Assembly: GCF_001632365.1 (NCBI RefSeq)
Contig: NW_024468550.1
Location: 1 to 64,000, forward strand
Direction of reading: 5' to 3'
Length of the DNA stretch: 64,000 bases
Source of the DNA: Laetiporus sulphureus 93-53
Taxonomy: Eukaryota; Basidiomycota; Agaricomycetes; Polyporales; Laetiporaceae
Shown: positions 33,816 through 47,315 of the stretch, in pieces
Position numbering within the stretch: position 1 is the first letter of the stretch
Layout of the letters: every line of letters begins with the position of its first letter
The notes under the pieces: generated by a model
The model's database searches: none
What the model was told of the DNA's origin: nothing
What the model saw: the letters and a program-made list of their open reading frames with translations, nothing else
Made by a program: the position numbers and the translations under genes

Positions 33816-36800
33816 CTACCCGCAAATATACCACACGCTGCAATCGTTGCGTTACGTGAGCATCAGTCATATGAACCGAAGCAGAAGCATACCTTGAAAG
33901 TGCAATAACCCCGACAACAATAACCTGACGGTGGGAATGCAACGCTTTAATCCCATTACGCATGACCAAGAGAGGCATATACACTTACGGACGCGTAGTT
34001 CATATTTGTCTTGGTGACAGGAAGCACGGTGGGCATGCTGAAGATGACGCATACGAACAGGGTCCACAGGACGCACAGCGTGTTCGCCGTCCAGCCCAGC
34101 ATTCCGTCACCCATGTAGAAGGGTCCCGGTGTGAAATGAACTTCGGGATGATTCCGGAAGACACGTCTCCTATAGCAATCATTTGCAGTCAGAGATTCCG
34201 GTCGTCAGTGAGATCACCGGATTTTATGCCCACAGGATGATAGGAATGATATATGACGAGTCCAGTGCAATAGCACACGATGCGAAAATCGCATTGGCAG
34301 CTACAGTACTAGCAAGGTCGAGAAGCCCCGGGAGGATGCTAACAATTGTCGTCAGCCACACGGCACGAAGGGGCGTCTTCGTCCATGGGGTGATTTGTCC
34401 GAAATAGCCGCCATCAGGAAGACCTTCACAAAAGTTTCAACATGAAGTCAGTAAGCGCAGCAGAGAACTCGAGCCGGGACACCGTCATTTGTTACGCACC
34501 ATGGTCGCGGCTGAATGCGTAGACCGTCCTGGAGCACGCCTGCAGCGCCGTCTGGCACACGAAGAAGGCTGTAAGGCATACGAATGACTAGATCCGGGTG
34601 AGGCAGGCGGTAGCAATGGATAACGGCAACGCGTACCCAGAGGAACAAGGCACCAGGCTTGCCGATGCGGAGCGCCATGATCTACGAGACATATGCTCTC
34701 GGTCAGCAGGTGGGAGACATATGGCGGTTGGGTGGAGGCGTACCTCGAGGAATGCAGAACCAGACGCTCCTGGAAGATTTTCTCTATCGCAACCATCGAC
34801 ATGTCAGTATCGTAACCTAGGCCTATGTGAATGCACTGACAACGGCCCAGAGCATAGCACGACAACGATGTTAAGGATCCATCCGATCAGACCAGTGCCG
34901 ATAACTGGTAGAGTAGCAAAAGCAAAATGTTACGATCGTGGCAAAGGCAGGATGGCACTGAGGACGAACCTGCAATGAAAATAGCAGATGGGGCTATCAC
35001 AAGCCAAGGAAGGTCAGCGGAAGAGCCATCGGGAGACGTGTCGGCCGCACACACCTGCATATGCTGCACGTCTCACTTCTTCCCTGTAATGTGCTGTAAG
35101 CTTCGTGCATATCACCAAACGCAAAGGATCTGGGACGGAGCGTTGAATACATCCGAACAGCAACGGCATCGGAGTAACCCGGCGAAGAAGAGACGATGCG
35201 GACCCTGCAAATGACAACAGATTCCACATGATCGAAAGCTTCTAACTCCCACATATCGACATTGCATGAAACAGGGTTCAAGAAGCCAAGGCTAGTGCCA
35301 TGCAGCATCTTATTAAACGCCCATGTTCGTCACCAAGATTGGGTAATCTGTATCGTTACCGTTCCGTAAGATAAGAAGAGCGAAGAGAGGGTTCGGAACG
35401 GCGGAAGCAGAAGTAGTAAGGACGATGAAAGAAGAGCCGAGGAAAGATGTCCATACGTACGATATGTGTGCTGTTGCATCGTAGTCCTATCACAGTGCAT
35501 TCAACACGCCAATCACAAGAACCACTTTAACACCCGTATCAGGACTCACCGTCATCTGTGAAATATGGATGCGTTGTCAGTAAGCTTTCGGCTAGGCTAC
35601 AAGATTGGCTGGGGTGATGCTGCAATCTTAGGTGCTATGCAACTGAGCTCTGGTGAAGTCACATACTCCAGTCGGTAGATAACCTCACAGCTACAGGAAG
35701 TCGTATGGAATATGAGAAGACTCACCGTCCATTGTACGCTCAACAGGCCGAACAAAAACGCTAGCCCATCGTTCCAACCTCCAGTCTGGTTCACAATCCC
35801 AAATGAGCCAAAGACATAAGACGCCGGATGCATCTCTGAGCGCGGCGTCTTCGCAAGCAGGACAATGATGATAACTGAGCAGAAGTCACTAAGCACAGCG
35901 GATGAGTGCCGTAACAGTAGTTGACAACGTACGAAATGTCGCGCCAAGGTTCACGAACACAAACCCTTTGGTAGCATGGGCAAGATAGCGCGTACCGACA
36001 CAGTTCTGTGATGTATGAGTCGTCGCGACAGGCAGAGAGGATGGTTGTTTGCGCGACACGTACCAGAAGCCCATTGAACACCATGAGGCCGGCAAACAGG
36101 CCTACCGTCATGCCTTGTGTGACTACGAAATTTCCGTCCTGCATTGAACAAAACCAGTATGTTATGGCCAGCGGTGCCTGAGAGGAACTTGCATGAGACA
36201 CACCTTCCCAATTACCACGGCGGCCCAGATCATGTTTGCAAGACCGAACTCTGTCGACGAAAGTCCAACAACTTGTCCTGTAATCACTGTGAGTCAAATC
36301 CAAACGATATACAAGATGGCATGAGGCGAGCAACATTGCCCCAAGGTTGCCCATCGGTATGCTATTAAGACTAAACAATGATTGATTGACTGATCGACTG
36401 CTTTCGTCGATCTCAATACAGCCAATGTGAAATAATATGGTTCCACATTCTGTTGCTGCACAACTGATTGAAATGAAGCGCAGACACAGCATATCGTGCG
36501 ATGTATGGAACTGCACGATGCAATGAAGTATGCTAGGGTGTCGGGTCAAGCACGTAGGTGGAAAGGCGTACCACTGCTACTATGTTCCTACGACCTTACA
36601 CTCCTGCAGTTTCATATCACGAAATACGACTTACCGAGCAGGTTCAGCCATCCGACGATCCAACCGACGATAGGACGATATCGTGGTGGACAGAGCTGCG
36701 CAGAAGCGGTATATCTGTCGAAAAGGGATAGAAGTTGAATGATGTGCACAGATTCATTCCCAAGTGGAGCAGAGGTACTGACAAGCCACCGCAGGTCGGG

Positions 36801-37319
36801 AAGGCGCTCACAATCTCTGCTATGCTAGACCCTGTTTGGATCGAAATACACACGTTGAGTATCTTATCAACGGTAGAGAAACGAATTGCATATGGGGCTG
36901 ATAACCCCACGTCGACGTGTGGGGGACTCACCAAGCGTGAAACACATGCACGCCCCCAGAATCCAGCACCATGTAACCGACGCAGGCCCTCCGGTGAGCA
37001 AGGGAGTGTTGAACGTCGTGGCCACACTGGAGCATAGACCCATGATGCTGAAGGCAAAGCTGATCTGCTCCGCGCCATCTCACAAGATCAGCCCATTGGC
37101 TTTGAAAAGCGATCGTGGACATACCGTAGCGAGGTTGGAGAACTCGCGCTTGAAGGAGGGCACATAGCCGATTTCGATGAGCCTCTCATCGTCGTCCGAA
37201 CTTCCGAGATGAGTGCTTGCGACAGAGCGAGCATCGACATCTGTCTTTTGTATTTTCGGCGCTGCGTGCGCATCAGCAAAAGCTGTAGCAGATGAGCGGG
37301 CTGCAGCGGGAGGAGACAT
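33816..37319 (-). CDS. Amino-acid/choline-type permease (APC superfamily, ACT family)
   Basis: About 17 short exons join in frame into a 12-TM carrier of ~500 residues related to Uga4/Hnm1. The N-terminus ends in DDERLIEIGYVPSFKREFSN LAT; then ISFAFSIMGLCSSVATTFNT, the GGPASVTWCWILGA consensus loop, SSIAEIVSAFPTCGGLYTAS, LCPPRYRPIVGWIVGWLNLL, ATFLIIIVLLAKTPRSEMHP, WNDGLAFLFGLLSVQWTMTD YDATAHISEEVRRAAYAAPS, VIGTGLIGWILNIVVVLCSG, SFVCLTAFFVCQTALQACSR, GLLDLASTVAANAIFASCAI and MGDGMLGWTANTLCVLWTLF. A tempting TTACAG acceptor near 34565 is coding (VCLTAFF). The intron at ~35085-35430 is unusually long (~340-390 nt). The last exon hits TAG (33818-33816) right after VWYICG; the other frame continues with GPSIEDSAAH, suggesting a frameshifted C-terminal tail. 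Substrate (GABA, choline or other) is not decidable. Confidence 0.8.
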
Positions 37320-39157
37320 GACGGCGAGACGAAGGAAGGCTATTCAAAGCACAGATAGGAAGATATGTACCAGATATAGGTTCCAACGTGATGAAGAGGG
37401 ACAAACGCTATCGAACACCGTTATCGAGCGCGTTTGGCGCGTGAAGAGCCTCAAAGGGTTGGCAGGGAGCGCCAGATGGGGGGATGTGGAGAAGGAGCCC
37501 GTCAAGTCTGACGCCGCGCGTTCGTCGATGGGTTTGCTTTTCCTGAATCTTCCCTCCGACAATCCACGAACTTGGCCCCGGCCGATGCAGATCGAATCGT
37601 GATAGCGACGAGCTCGCCGGCACCGGCGACCTCGACGGCGTCGACGGTGGTCAAAAACATTTTCCCCGACCACTTCCCGCCAATTTTCGCAGGCACGCGT
37701 CGATGTGCAATCACATGACTCGTGTTCTCACGTGCAAATAACTGTGGCGTGCAGTGGCGCCTGGTAGCGCTCGTCTTTCTCCCTGTTCGTGTCTCATCGA
37801 ATTGATCTGGTAAAACCTCAATCGTGAACTATGCTGCTTGGAGCAGAGACGTCCTGATCGTGTGGCGTGCTATCTCTCCAAGAAAGATAAATTGCGGAGC
37901 TTGCAGCCAGGTATGTCTTTGCGAAGATCGTATTTGAAATTCATTTACAAGGTGAACACCTACGGTAAGCACAATTGCGAACGGGCGAAAGGCTCACTAT
38001 CATTCTGTATGCTCTTCACAGGGGGCGTCGTGCGTCACAAAGGACTCAGACTCGCGAATGAAACAGCTGTCAAAAACTACAAGGTCGTGTTCACACTTTG
38101 TCACAAGGATTTGTGTCGGAGCTTACGCCAAAAAAGACTAGAGTGCTAGATGAATTGCCAAGGCTGTGCATGTCGCCCATAGTGCTAAGCCCATAGCAAA
38201 TTGGGATTACGTGAAAGCTCGAATGTGAAGTATATTGGGGCATGCTCGTCCTGATTCCGGGGAGGACGATCGATTGCCTGAATCGTAACAGTCAGACAAG
38301 AGCCCGTAAGTCCGCGGAGGACAGACGGAACGTGGGCCATTCAATGGAGACTCGCAGCGGACCCTCTTCCTGCGCGAAGGAGCGTTGTTTGGGTGCTGCA
38401 TAGCCCCTTGTATTTCAATAGCGAGTCTGCTCCGGTCCCCGCTCAAGTGATCCGTGCATCGCTGCACCTTCAACTGAAACGTGAAGAGAATGAGTGGCCT
38501 CTACATGCTATCAGGTGAGTTTTTCATTCGAGTGCTTAGCCCGAACCTAATAGCAGCCTGCGGTCGGTCGACGTCGATTCATGTCGGACTTTGTGGCCTT
38601 GCTGCATGCTTTCATGCGCATATCGCTCCACTATGAAGACTGTGAATAGTTTTTTCACAACAACGCGGCTTCCTGTTCCACCTTTTACCATCATAGATCC
38701 GAAACATTAACGACTTCTCGTATCCCCGCGGATGCATGACTAAGTCATGACCAACAAGGATGACATCCTCGTTAACGGCAGCAAACGGTGACGATAGATC
38801 GCGAACATCGCAACAAGACTAGAAATCCGTCGAGTTCTCGCAACTTCGTCAATGCGCGCACAAGTCCATGAAGACAACAACAACTTCACTATTAGAGACG
38901 ACACATTATGACAATGAAGTATCACAGAAGGCTCGTCGTATACTAATGAACAACTCTCAAAGGTAGCCGAAAAGTCCTGCGGGGTATCACTGGTGAACAA
39001 CAAACAACAAGTAAACGAGGGGTCCAACAGAAAGGACAGGACATGATCGTCCACTACGCCAAACGTTCGTTACATCCACAAAGGATCTTACGCGGGGAAG
39101 AATGTCTCCGAGCCCAGATTTTCGCAAAGGACCATGGCATGCATCGTCTCTGCACGC
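37320..39157. other. Intergenic, no confident gene
   Basis: 1.8 kb upstream of the permease and downstream of the Kre9-like gene. A plus-strand frame at 37838-38149 has no recognisable features. CACGTG (an E-box) occurs near 37730 in the likely permease promoter. Confidence 0.45.
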
Positions 39158-40075
39158 TTACAAAAAGAGGGCTGACATGCCAGCAATACCGCATGTCACA
39201 ATGACACCGAGGACACCCTGCGCAGATAACGTGCCAAAAGTGCGAGGAGCAGCACTCTTCGACGACGCAGCGGCCGATACAGCGGAGCCGGACGCGCTCG
39301 CAGACCCAGAGGCAGCGGATCCGCTGGCAGCAGACCCGGAAGCCGAAGACGAGGCGGAGGCTGCAGCGCTAGACGGAGTGACGGATGGAGCGGCGGCAGC
39401 TATGATCAATCACGCCCTATATGAGCTGTGCATCATTCCAGATCAGCAAGACGTTATACTTACTGCCCGGCGCCTTGACGGAGAAGAACCCGCTTGTCGC
39501 ATACACTTCGCTCAGGTTGGCGGGATTCACGAACTGAATTTGGTAGTCGCTGCCCACCACGAGAGTCACATTCGTCCTGTTGTGGGAAAAAGAAGTACGT
39601 AAAAATCATGCAACGCACATAGCATCGGGCATATGCAAGCTCACACGGTGAACGACTGCCGACATGGCATGCCTTAGATCAGAATATTCAAGTGGAAGTA
39701 AACATCTCAGACGAACCTGCGTCGAGACGTTGACGTAGGTGGCAATGGTGAAGTTTCCGTCCAGCGTGGTGTTGGCCACGTTGACGACGTTGATGTCAAT
39801 CGGGTTGGGGTCACCACTGCTATAGTCCCATGTGACCGTGTTGCTCGTGTCCTGCACCCTATTGCCCAAGGTCAAATTGTCTCAATCCTGTGCATCATAT
39901 GAGAGCAGGATATAAATTCAACGCACCAGTACTCAGAAGGAGAAGGCGCGAGAATGGTGATCTCGGCTATGGACACGTGTTGCCATTCAGATCGCGCAAA
40001 CGATCACCATGCGACGCCACACTCACCGAACGCGGCGACCGGGAGGAGAGCGAGTGCAGCGAGAGCGAAGCGCAT
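39158..40075 (-). CDS. Secreted GPI-anchored Ser-rich protein, Kre9/Knh1-like domain
   Basis: Five exons. Exon 1 (from 40075) is a signal peptide MRFALAALALLPVAAFG with GTGAGT after it. Exon 2 (AEITILAPSPSEYW) and the next exons (DTSNTVTWDYSSGDPNPIDI, VVNVANTTLDGNFTIATYVN, RTNVTLVVGSDYQIQFVNPA, SEVYATSGFFSVKAPG) make one small Ig-like Kre9/KNH N-terminal domain with several N-glycosylation sequons. The last exon is a ~60-residue Ala/Ser/Gly linker followed by a hydrophobic tail ending CGIAGMSALFL, a GPI-anchor signal. Such proteins sit in the fungal plasma membrane or wall; biochemical function is unproven. Length (~200 aa) is typical. Confidence 0.8.
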
Positions 40076-41920
40076 GGTCGATGAGGGCGGTTGGGAGGGC
40101 AGCGTTGCAGCGAGGGCAGAGGGAAGATGGTGGTCGAAGGGAAAGAAGCGGACTACACACTCCGACGAGGCTGACAGGAACAACAGGCGGGTTCACTGCA
40201 TGCTCGACGTTCCCATCACGTGCTCGCGGCATCCTTGTCCTCCATCAATTCGTAAATATTCTACCGACGTTGTGGTCCTTCGCGCACGGTCCATCATGCA
40301 TCATCATGCACCTCTTGCGCAAAGCGCCTTGCACATTGCGAATTTGCTTCGAGTTAGCTGGACGGGAGGAGATGCTTTGGGCATGTTACAGTACGCATAT
40401 TCATCATTCTTCACGTTGACAACACTGACAGGTCAATAATCAACGATGAGCTCCAGAGTGACGTTACACGATGACAGCAAAAGATGTTGCCAGGTTTGGC
40501 TACTTCCTTACCGCTGTAAGCCACTGTGGTCATGTCGGCATTCTCCGCCTACAAGCGCTCCAAACCATAGAGTCATTGCATACTTTCGCGGAACACATGT
40601 TCTTCATGCACCGACAATTGAGCTGAACGAATTCCACGTTTGCTGCAAAAGCCGTCGGAAACTTAGTCCACCGCAAACCAGCCCTGCAGAGATCAGGTAC
40701 CTGCCCTGCAGGAGCTCTGCGTGTACTAATCGGCCTGGACCGCATCATGAACGTATCATATCCTCGTGGCAAACAATCTGCTGCAGTGATCTGAAAACAA
40801 GCATGCTGAAGAAGAGCATTCGGAGCCGCTTTACCACCGACGATATAGCACACGTGCGAAGTCACCCTGGGCCTCCCCTCAAAGCCTCACGCGCATTCAT
40901 GACGACTGGCGTGCTGTTTCCTCATGGGCGTAACGTAAATCCATACACATGCTCACAGGGCAATCATCGCGAGCGCTCCGACCTCACAACGAGGCTTCAA
41001 TGTGGCCTCTTTAGCGCTATCATGTCTGACGCTTTAGAATCGTTCGTCTACTATTGTGCAGTGAACGCAACCTTATGCATCTTGCAGACCAACAGAGGAA
41101 CTAACCGCTCGGCGATCCAGCGACTGACCAGAAGCACCTGCTCGAGATGCATGGAAAGTCACTGGAAGCACCTTTATGCTGTGTCCAGCTGTCGAAGGCA
41201 CGTTGTTACGCATACTGATGTGATAGAGCGGGCGAAAGGAAGGAGTCGACTGGTTCAACCTTTTTCAAGAATGCTGCATCACGGGTTTTGCGGTCCGTTC
41301 ATTCTGAAGAACATTGTGACGGGTTATCGATAGTTTGCCTGACTAATTTACGTTAGCAGAAACTCCGCGACCAACTACCTCCGCACATTTCTCCGCCTTT
41401 CGACATCGTGGTTTTGTGCTGCCTACATCCGGCACCGAAAGCTCCTATACGACGTTCGCCGCAGATATCAAATTCCTGCAGTACGCCGTGACACACACAT
41501 ACCCTTTCATCTGCATTCAGTCATTGGAAACGTTTCCGCTCCCTACCAAGCTCTCGTCCTTTCGCTATCGCAACGGTGGGGATTTCCGGCCCGATGATGA
41601 CAACAGCTGACACCGCGGCGCAAGAACATGGGGCATGCTGGAACCGATGCCTCTTCGAAACGCAGAATCTATCAGGCTCTCCGGCCAATCACTGACGTCA
41701 AGTTCACCTCGCAGGCTTTCAAGGCAGGGAGTTTTCCTTAGCCATGGAATAGTCCAGGTTCTGGCTACGCTCTACAGATGCTCTGAAATCATCTCCGCCA
41801 TCACGAGGCATTTTGGCTTGCACCCAGCTCGGACATAAATAGGCGGGTTCAGTGCAGGCCCTCGGCTGTCCCCCTTCGTATCCTCTGACTCGGTCGTTGT
41901 CTATCTGGAACTCGTCAAAG
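40076..41920. other. Intergenic with one long orphan reading frame
   Basis: 1.85 kb. It contains an uninterrupted plus-strand frame of 295 codons (40446-41333), rich in Cys, His, Ser and Arg and without recognisable domain, signal peptide or periodicity. It is long for chance but its composition looks non-coding, so I do not call it a gene. The part from ~41640 is the likely promoter and leader of the next MFS gene. Confidence 0.4.
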
Positions 41921-44096
41921 ATGGAGACTCCCAGGTCCGAGAAGACGGAAGTCGAGATCGCTCAGAAGGACATAGAGGAGATGGCTATTCGGCGTGACAC
42001 CTTCAACGAGAAGGACCCTGGTACCTTCTCGTCGTCGTATTCGACGCCAGATGATGAGGTGGCGGTGGAAGACGACTTCCCCGATGGCGGACGTGGCTGG
42101 TTGGTAGTTTCCGGTTGCTTCATTTTCGCAGCCACTACACTTGGCTGGACGTAGGTGATCATCTTGTATGCCATCCATAGCGCATAGTTTGATTTCGAAC
42201 TCCTCATCGCGTTGTGAATGCCTCTCGCCACTTGCTCTGGGGGTGACTAGTCTCGTAAGCATTGCGGACGACGTTCCCGACCCTCCAGCTCCTCCATCTT
42301 CTGCATACTTATGCCATGTCAGGCATGGGGCGTTGTGCAGACTTATTATCAAGAACATCTATTTCCCAATGCATCCGGGACCATTCTGAGTTTGCTGGGT
42401 AGCACGTCCGGGATGGTACGTTGTGATCGTGTCTTGAATTGCTTGTTTCTCACCTGGAAATCCTGGTGCTCAGGTAATGACATTAGGTAGCATGGTGACA
42501 GGAAAGATTGGGGACCGATAGTGAGCATCACGTTATCTTGCGATTGAATAGTAACTAACCAGGCACTCGGCAGCGGATACAAGGCAGGCTTATTCAAAGC
42601 AGCTCGATGTTTTCGTATTGACATTGCGTGACTTTCCAGCCATTCCTGGCGCTGGGTGCGATGTTCTGGCTGGCCGGGATGCTGGGTTCTGCGTTCTGCA
42701 CACAACTTTGGCACTTCTTCATTACTCAGGTGTGAAGTCCATTATATGCGCCCTTTTTTCTGATAGGAGCCCCTTGGTAGGGTATACTGCAAGGGATCTC
42801 GAATGCGTTCGTATTCCCACTAGTGGTTCGTTTTCGTCCGAAGTGCATTTTCATGATTCGTAGGTTAACGGATGTCCACATCTTAGGTCGCATTGCCAGC
42901 ACAATGGTTCTACAAGTATAGAGCCTTCGCAATCGGCGTGGTTGTCGCTGGCTGTTCGCTAGGTGTGTGAGACCGTCCGATATGCTCAGACAAACCATAA
43001 CGTATTCCCCTCGGCAGGTGGTGCGATCGCGACACTAATGATGTACAAAATGCTAGCGACGCTCGGTTACAAGAAGACTTTCGCGATATATAGTGGCATT
43101 GATGCGGCTTGCTTCATTCTCGCATTGATACTCATCAAGGAGCGGAGAGCGCCGTCGACACGGAAGAAGATTATCTGGTTCGATCTAGCATTTTTCAAAG
43201 ACCCAGTGTTCTGGAGTCTCGGCTGGGGCTTCCTCTTCACCGTCTTGTGCGTAATTGATGTCCTTCATGTCATGCATTGATTCATGTCAGTCTTGCCACA
43301 GTGGATACTTGACTCCGGTATTCTTCTTACCAACGTATACAATTGAAATGGTTCCCGGAACGACCGATTTCGTCAGTTTCATTCGTTCTCTCCGAGTCCA
43401 CGAGATGTGCCGTACCCACACTCACTATATCATCAGCTTTCCGCTCTGCCACTCACGCTGCTCAACTTCTCCGCCGCCGCTGGCCGCGCGTCAGTCGGCT
43501 TCATCGCCGACCGCATGGGCCCCGTCAACGCGCTCCTCATTGGCATCCTCGTCTCGGGCCTCACTCAAATCCTCCTCTGGAATTTTGTGACTACCTATGC
43601 CGGCATCGTACGCAAGGCCTCTCCCGAGCCCCTTACTCCTGGTAGCTGTCACGTCTGCTCACTAGTGTTGCCTTCTGCGCTGCTAGATAGCATTTGGCAT
43701 CCTCTACGGCTTCTTCTGTGGATGCTTCATCTCGCTGTCGCCCGCTGTTGCGGCCCAGCTGTATGGCTCCGACCGGCTTGCAGGGCTGTCGGGCCTGCTG
43801 CTCTTCTTCAACCTGCCAGGTAATGACAACTTCTGGGATCCTGACGTTCGTTGTTGTACTGATCAGTCGCATCCTGCTAGGTAATGCTGCTGGAGCCCCA
43901 ATTGGCGGGGCGATCTACAGCGCCAGCGGTGGCAACTGGCATGCCGTAGCAAGCTATTCCGGTGCGATGCAGATTGTTGGCGTTACCCTACTACTGTATG
44001 GTATGTATTTTTACGTTTCGACGTCTGATTGTATTGACGCCGCCCGTGCCAACAGCTCGATTCAAGAAGCAGCCTAAAATGATCGCCGTATTCTGA
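41921..44096 (+). CDS. MFS transporter, monocarboxylate-porter type
   Basis: Ten or so exons; about 480 residues. An acidic cytoplasmic N-terminus precedes the family signature FPDGGRGWLVVSGCF (the [D/E]G[G/S]xGW motif of the MCP family). Then follow SLLGSTSGM, VMTLGSMVTGKIGDR, FLALGAMFWLAGMLGSAFCT, GILQGISNAFVFPLV, ALPAQWFYKYRAFAIGVVVA GCSLG, the central loop with RAPSTRKKIIWFDLAFFKDP, SALPLTLLNFSAAAGRASVG FIADRMGPVNALLIG (MFS motif in the second half), LYGFFCGCFISLSPAVAAQLYG and NAAGAPIGGAIYSASGGNWH. The final exon (after GTATGT…ACAG) encodes ARFKKQPKMIAVF, stop at 44096. Fungal members (Mch/Esbp6 type) often move monocarboxylates, riboflavin or unknown solutes; substrate not inferable. Frame is intact at all junctions examined. 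Convergent with the antiporter. Confidence 0.85.
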
Positions 44097-44391
44097 TTAT
44101 ATACAGCACGAGCAGGGAAAGCCTATCGATTCAGCAACGTACTCTATGATAGAGTCAAAGAATTAGACTAGACATACCTTGCTTTGGCATCATATATGCG
44201 CACACATAGAATGGTATGCAACATCAGCGCGACTTACGTACCTGTTCCCGTCACGCCAACCACGGATATTCCGGATTGTATGTGATTATATATCTAATGA
44301 ATACACAACATTTTGTCCATCATAAGCAAACCTGCGGGAAAGCGTCGCTACGAGCACTACCAGAACATACCCATACGTATAGATAAGCGCA

Positions 44392-46720
44392 TCATAATGA
44401 TGCGCGGTCGCGATTCTGCCCTTCGCTATCCCGCCGCAGCATTGGGCTCGCGAGCCCCCGCTCTGTCCGACTCTGGTCCATCACGCCCGGTGTCAGCGCC
44501 CGCGCCTCATCATGATTCACGTTCGCAGCACGGGTGGCGGCTGTGGTGAGATCGACCTCGGTCCCGTCGTCTCCCTCATCATCCGAGCCAGCAGGGCTGC
44601 CGATCCGGCTCCCGCTGGCGGTGCCCACCCCCGACGCCCGCCGTGCTTTCCGCGCATGGAACGTCCGACTTGCAGTGGCGTTTGAGAAGAGCGGCAGCAG
44701 GTATCGCTCGTCCAGTTGCTGGAACCATTTGCCTTCTTCCGTTCCCTCTGTCGACGGGCCAGCGAGGTTATCTCGCGACTTCCGACGGCCACCCGGCGAG
44801 GCGGACCCGTTGACGGGCGCCGTAGCCAGAGGCAGCACCTCGCCGTCAGAATCGAACGAGTCGGTCGATGCCGCGGAAAACATCGGATGGGCGCTGTTCA
44901 TCAGCGGCACATTCTGCAGCTGATGGTTGTACATCCGCGGGCTGTCTTCGTACGTCATTCTGCCAGGTGCACTGCGGGGATATCCTGCAGCCTGTTGTGA
45001 TGCAAACACACCGCCCTCGTCTTCGAGCAACGCATTCCAACGCGTGCTCCGCCTGTTATACCAGCCTGGCCTGCCGATGGGAATTTCCTCGTCGTCATCA
45101 CTAGTGGCTGTCTCATCCTCCACTCCAGTACGGATTCCTAACACTTCGAGCATCCTCGCCGTAGTACCACCGAACACGACGACAGTCAACACCACCACCA
45201 CGAGCACAGTGGTCCGCAGCGTCTGCGCACTGTCGCCCTTGAATCCGGCCGCGAGCGCTACGCCGACGGCCCCGCGTAAGCCTGCCCAGAAGAGCATCAT
45301 CTGATACGAGTGTGGCAGCTCTTCCTGGCGCTGGCCTCGTGCGTGTCTGTGGAAGAAGTTGATCGCCTCGGACAGAGGGAAGACAGCAGCATAGCGAGTG
45401 AACACCACCGCTACTGTAGTGATTGTGATGAAGAGCGGCTTGAAATAGCTCGTGACCTTTTCAGAAGAAGGCGGGCTGGTGAAGAGTGACAAGCCGAGGT
45501 AGATGAAGATGAAATTCTCCGACAACTGCGCAAGTGTCGAGAAGATGTACTTCGTTGCACGCTGCGTGCGCCGTGACATGGTGTGGTATGCATAATGCTT
45601 AAGCGTGATGCCGCAGAAGAGCAGAGAGACGATGCCGGACATCGACAGACCGTTAGAGAAGAAGTAGCACGTGTAGGCGGATAGAGCGACCAAACATGTC
45701 TCGATGGAAGGGTAGAGCGCCAGCGAAGAGTGCTTCAGGATGAGCGACATGGCGAGCCCAAAAACGACGCCAAGGGCCATCGATACGCTGAAAGACAGCA
45801 GGAAGATCCCAGTTCCGTGGAATAGCGATGAAACGTAGATCTCCGTGCCGTGGAATTGCGTGAGCGTTCTAGGAATATCTCGTGAGAGTCGTTGTGCATG
45901 GGATACAGAAACAACGCTTACTCATACATAACGATACTGACCGCATCGTTTAACAAACTTTCACCAAAGATGACTGTGTACAGCTTGGGGTCAACTTTGT
46001 ACTGATTGAATATGGCCAAGATCGTGACAGGGTCTGTGGCGGATAGCGTAGATCCAAAGATGAGGCATTCTATGAGAGTCACCTCCAGAGACTCCAAACC
46101 GAGGAAGGAATAGATGTATACCAACACCCTGCTCTGCATGTGGTGAGCTCGCAGCCTCGATATATGCACTGGAGCGGTGGAACGCACCCTACGCCGACGG
46201 CAGATATGAACGTTCCGAGGAATGCGAAGGTAAGGATAGAGCCAAAATTGCGGAAGAAATTCTCCTACGGAGAGTACAGTATCAGTATCATTCATGAGAC
46301 TGTGAAAGCCGCACTGACCTGCTTGAGCTCATAGCCTGAGTTGAGGATGATCGGCGGGAGCAGTAGATTGAAGAATAATGTATGTTTAAACGTCTACGTG
46401 TACGTGAAGGTCATGAACGTCCCTGGCTGTATGCGTTGGGAGTCGACACTCACTAGCATCTCTCGTATCATAGTCCCAGGAGCCAGTCGGACCACTAACC
46501 CGACGAACATTCCGCCTATGATAGCGACAAGAGTCTCGTGTATGGCTCGTATTCGCTTGATCTGCAGGTAGTATGATGTCCATAGCGACATAATAAGGAG
46601 GCCACAGACAAGGAAGAGCGACCATGATGAGTAGTATTCTTCCTCCTCAGGGACTGGGGTCAGCGTAGGAGTAGGCACCGCCACCGTCGACGTCGTCGTA
46701 GCAAGGAGACTTGAAGACAT
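44392..46720 (-). CDS. Na+(K+)/H+ antiporter, endosomal/vacuolar Nhx1-like (CPA1)
   Basis: Five or so exons with a large last exon (45780-44392). N-terminus: short luminal segment, then [22 protein letters not shown] and [20 protein letters not shown]. Middle exons give [56 protein letters not shown] (the ATDP ion-binding region) and [18 protein letters not shown], containing the conserved acidic ND pair. The last exon carries [31 protein letters not shown] and a ~250-residue acidic/Ser-rich cytoplasmic tail ending [10 protein letters not shown]. These antiporters exchange Na+ or K+ for H+ at endosome/vacuole membranes and set luminal pH. All key motifs are present. Confidence 0.9.
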
Positions 46721-47315
46721 TCCAGCCCAAGTAAATAAATGCAGAAAGTCACGAAAACAAGTCGCGGAAAACGCTGAAACAGATACGCTATTGGAGACCT
46801 AGTTGTAAGCGGTGCTGGGATGCAAGACGGCGCAGTGAGCGCTTCGGGATGCGCGAATACGGAGCCACGTGGCTTCACAGCGGAAGGTAGCGCGCGTGAT
46901 GACGACTGCCACAATACATTTCACAAGCAACGGCCACTGCCAGGAATTGTGCACCCTTGTCTCACTCTGAGTGGCGGCCTAGATAGTCCTCGCGCTAGGG
47001 TGTATCAACACGGTCCACACAGGCCGCATATAGATTGGACTGGGACAGAGAATCCTCCGAGGTATCGAGAATTATACACAGGGGGTGATGGGTAGAGCGA
47101 GAGACGAGTATCAAGTATACATGAGGTGCGAATGCAACAACTATGTTGCCAACAGTCCATCGGTGGAAGGCGGCATATGCCATCTTCAAGTTCCCATTCA
47201 TGATTTCGAGGTTTAGAAGTAGCGTTTCGGTCATCGCGCTGTTGACATAATAGCATCGGTACTATCTGCAGCATGTCACGGTATGAGATGGTGTCATCCA
47301 ATTCAACTAGCATGA
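46721..47315. other. Intergenic between antiporter and DUF202 gene
   Basis: 595 bp; promoter of the antiporter and 3' side of the next minus-strand gene. No coding sequence recognised. Confidence 0.45.

Noticed and set aside
34540..34600. Apparent frameshift in the permease at a TTACAG acceptor
   Set aside because: TTACAG is inside the exon (VCLTAFF); using the earlier CTAG acceptor restores the frame.
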